From the NCBI GenBank assembly GCA_002368715.1, contig DFEO01000064.1:1-6028 (forward strand): DNA of 6,028 bases, read 5' to 3'. Under the pieces are notes generated by a model, which was given only the letters and a program-made list of their open reading frames with translations, was not told the origin of the DNA and did no database searches. The stretch comes from Ruminococcus sp. UBA3800 (GTDB lineage: Bacteria; Bacillota; Clostridia; Oscillospirales; Ruminococcaceae). Both the position numbers and the translations under genes were made by a program. Positions 5,169 through 6,028 of this stretch are shown one piece after another (within the stretch, counting starts at the first letter, position 1; each line of letters begins with the position of its first letter).

Positions 5169-5678
5169 ATGGCAAGTGAAAAGGTTTTAAGCGCAAAGAA
5201 GGCAAGAGTTCAGGAACTCGCAGAGATGATCAAGAACTCTCAGGCAGGCGTGCTCGTTGATTACAAGGGCATCACTGTTGAGGAGGACACCAAGCTTCGT
5301 AAGGAGCTGAGAGAGGCTGAGATCAACTACTTTGTTGAGAAGAACACCATCCTGAGATTTGCTCTCAAGGAGGCAGGACTCGAGGCTATGTGCGATGTTC
5401 TCGAGGGAACAACTGCTATCGCTATCTCTAACGGCGACCAGACCGCTCCTGCAAGAATACTCGGAAAGTTCTCTGAGGACTGCAAGGGAGAGAAGTTCTT
5501 CCTCAAGAACGGTTACATCGGCGAGGAGGTCTATGACGAGGCAGGCGTAAAGGCACTGTCGAAGATCCCTTCGAGAGAGGTGCTTCTGGCACAGCTCGTT
5601 GGTTCTCTTCAGGGACCGCTCACAAAGCTGGCTGCAACTCTTCAGGCAGTTGTGGACAAGGAAAACGGCGCTGCATAA
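5169..5678 (+). CDS. rplJ: 50S ribosomal protein L10
   Basis: L10 anchors the L7/L12 dimers to the 23S rRNA and forms the base of the ribosomal stalk that recruits translation factors. The 169 residues show the family pattern: an N-terminal helix rich in Lys and Glu, then VLVDYKGITVEEDTKLRKELRE, then the EGTTAIA segment near residue 80, and a C-terminal helix LTKLAATLQAVVDKE that binds L12. Length is normal. The start at 5169 has AGAGAGGTGA 8 nt upstream; the ATG at 5162 is out of frame. It lies behind its own promoter and autoregulatory leader and precedes rplL by 112 nt. Unlike many Firmicutes, rplK and rplA are not immediately upstream; a lysozyme gene is. Codon use is strongly biased, as expected for a ribosomal gene. 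Confidence 0.97.
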   Translation: MASEKVLSAKKARVQELAEMIKNSQAGVLVDYKGITVEEDTKLRKELREAEINYFVEKNTILRFALKEAGLEAMCDVLEGTTAIAISNGDQTAPARILGKFSEDCKGEKFFLKNGYIGEEVYDEAGVKALSKIPSREVLLAQLVGSLQGPLTKLAATLQAVVDKENGAA

Positions 5679-5689
5679 CTGCGGCTTCG

Positions 5690-5755
5690 GCGGCATAGGG
5701 ATATGCTGCATCTGACGGGAGCGCAGCTCCTGAAAACGTGGGGGAACGATCCCCC
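5690..5755 (+). promoter_or_regulatory. Three tandem hairpins in the rplJ-rplL spacer
   Basis: The 112-nt spacer holds three short hairpins. The first pairs GCGGCATA (5690-5697) with TATGCTGC (5702-5709) around a GGGA, GNRA-type, loop. The second pairs GGAGC (5718-5722) with GCTCC (5726-5730). The third pairs GGGGGA (5740-5745) with TCCCCC (5750-5755) around ACGA. None is followed directly by a long T-run, though a weak T/A-rich stretch follows the third. They may be processing, stability or stoichiometry elements. No promoter is visible in the spacer. Confidence 0.5.
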
Positions 5756-5790
5756 GGACTTTATTAAATTTTAAAAAGGAGATTATTATC

Positions 5791-6028
5791 ATGGCTTCAG
5801 AGAAGATCACAAAATTTGTAGAAGATATCAAGACCCTGTCCGTTCTCGAGCTTTCCGAGCTCGTTGACGCTATCCAGGAGGAATTCGGTGTAACAGCTGC
5901 TATCGCTGCTGGTCCTGCTGCTGGTGCAGGCGCAGGCGCTGCTGCTGAGGAGAAGACTGAGTTCGACGTAGTTCTCGCTTCCTTCGGCGATTCCAAGATG
6001 CCTGTTATCAAGGCTGTTAAGGAGATCA
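5791..6028 (+). CDS. rplL: 50S ribosomal protein L7/L12, N-terminal 79 residues, 3' end outside window
   Basis: L7/L12 forms the mobile stalk of the large ribosomal subunit, in several copies bound to L10, and stimulates factor GTPases. The visible part has the N-terminal dimerisation and L10-binding helices (about residues 1-33, [19 protein letters not shown]), the flexible Ala/Gly-rich hinge (about 35-54), and the start of the C-terminal factor-binding domain ([12 protein letters not shown], then VIKAVKEI). The family is about 120-125 residues, so roughly 45 residues are cut off. The ATG at 5791 has AAAGGAG (5775-5781) 9 nt upstream. It is co-transcribed with rplJ, since no separate promoter is visible. 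Confidence 0.97.
   Translation, partial: MASEKITKFVEDIKTLSVLELSELVDAIQEEFGVTAAIAAGPAAGAGAGAAAEEKTEFDVVLASFGDSKMPVIKAVKEI

Noticed and set aside
5187..6011. Minus-strand open frame of 274 codons across rplJ, the spacer and rplL
   Set aside because: It runs antisense to two ribosomal protein genes and arises from their biased codon use; its start lies inside rplL.
1..6028. CRISPR array, insertion sequence, tRNA or rRNA gene, attachment site
   Set aside because: I see no regularly spaced direct repeats, transposase motifs, terminal repeats with target duplication, or tRNA/rRNA sequence anywhere in the window.

Overview
The window looks like chromosomal DNA of a cellulose- or cellodextrin-using member of the Clostridia, most likely Ruminococcus or a close relative (Oscillospiraceae). 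The pointers are a cytosolic cellobiose phosphorylase whose N-terminus closely resembles clostridial and ruminococcal enzymes, strong AGGAGG-type ribosome binding sites, near-perfect TTGACA/TATAAT promoters, a Firmicutes-type L10 leader, and a Thr-rich lipoprotein lysozyme. The genus is an inference from recalled protein families; no database search was possible.

Left part (1-2726, minus strand): an apparent three-gene operon read right to left. It encodes an aldose 1-epimerase (mutarotase) family protein with a TTG start, then 3 nt later a three-segment membrane protein of unknown function, then 52 nt later cellobiose phosphorylase, which is cut by the left window edge. A well-formed promoter (TAGACA, 17 bp, extended TATAAT) lies at 2797-2825 and an inverted repeat sits in the 5' leader. 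The likely theme is cytoplasmic cellobiose phosphorolysis, with the mutarotase handling the sugar anomers.

Middle part (2727-3640): a divergent intergenic region; a 67-residue DUF378 membrane protein; then about 450 bp without a convincing protein gene but rich in RNA-like structure. Behind the DUF378 gene lies a predicted three-way-junction RNA (3198-3278) with two complementary 10-nt loops, followed by a very strong intrinsic terminator (3303-3345). Next come phased A-rich repeats, a perfect consensus promoter (3461-3489), a hairpin exactly at the expected transcript start, and a second intrinsic terminator (3574-3601). These last elements define a candidate RNA of about 106 nt that is either a free small RNA or an attenuating leader for the lysozyme gene. 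Neither RNA matches a class I recognise.

Right part (3641-6028, plus strand): a secreted, probably lipid-anchored GH25 lysozyme with two Ig-like domains; then a perfect promoter, the L10 autoregulatory leader with its attenuator, rplJ (L10), a 112-nt spacer with three hairpins, and the start of rplL (L7/L12), cut by the right edge. rplK and rplA, which usually precede rplJ, are not immediately upstream here.
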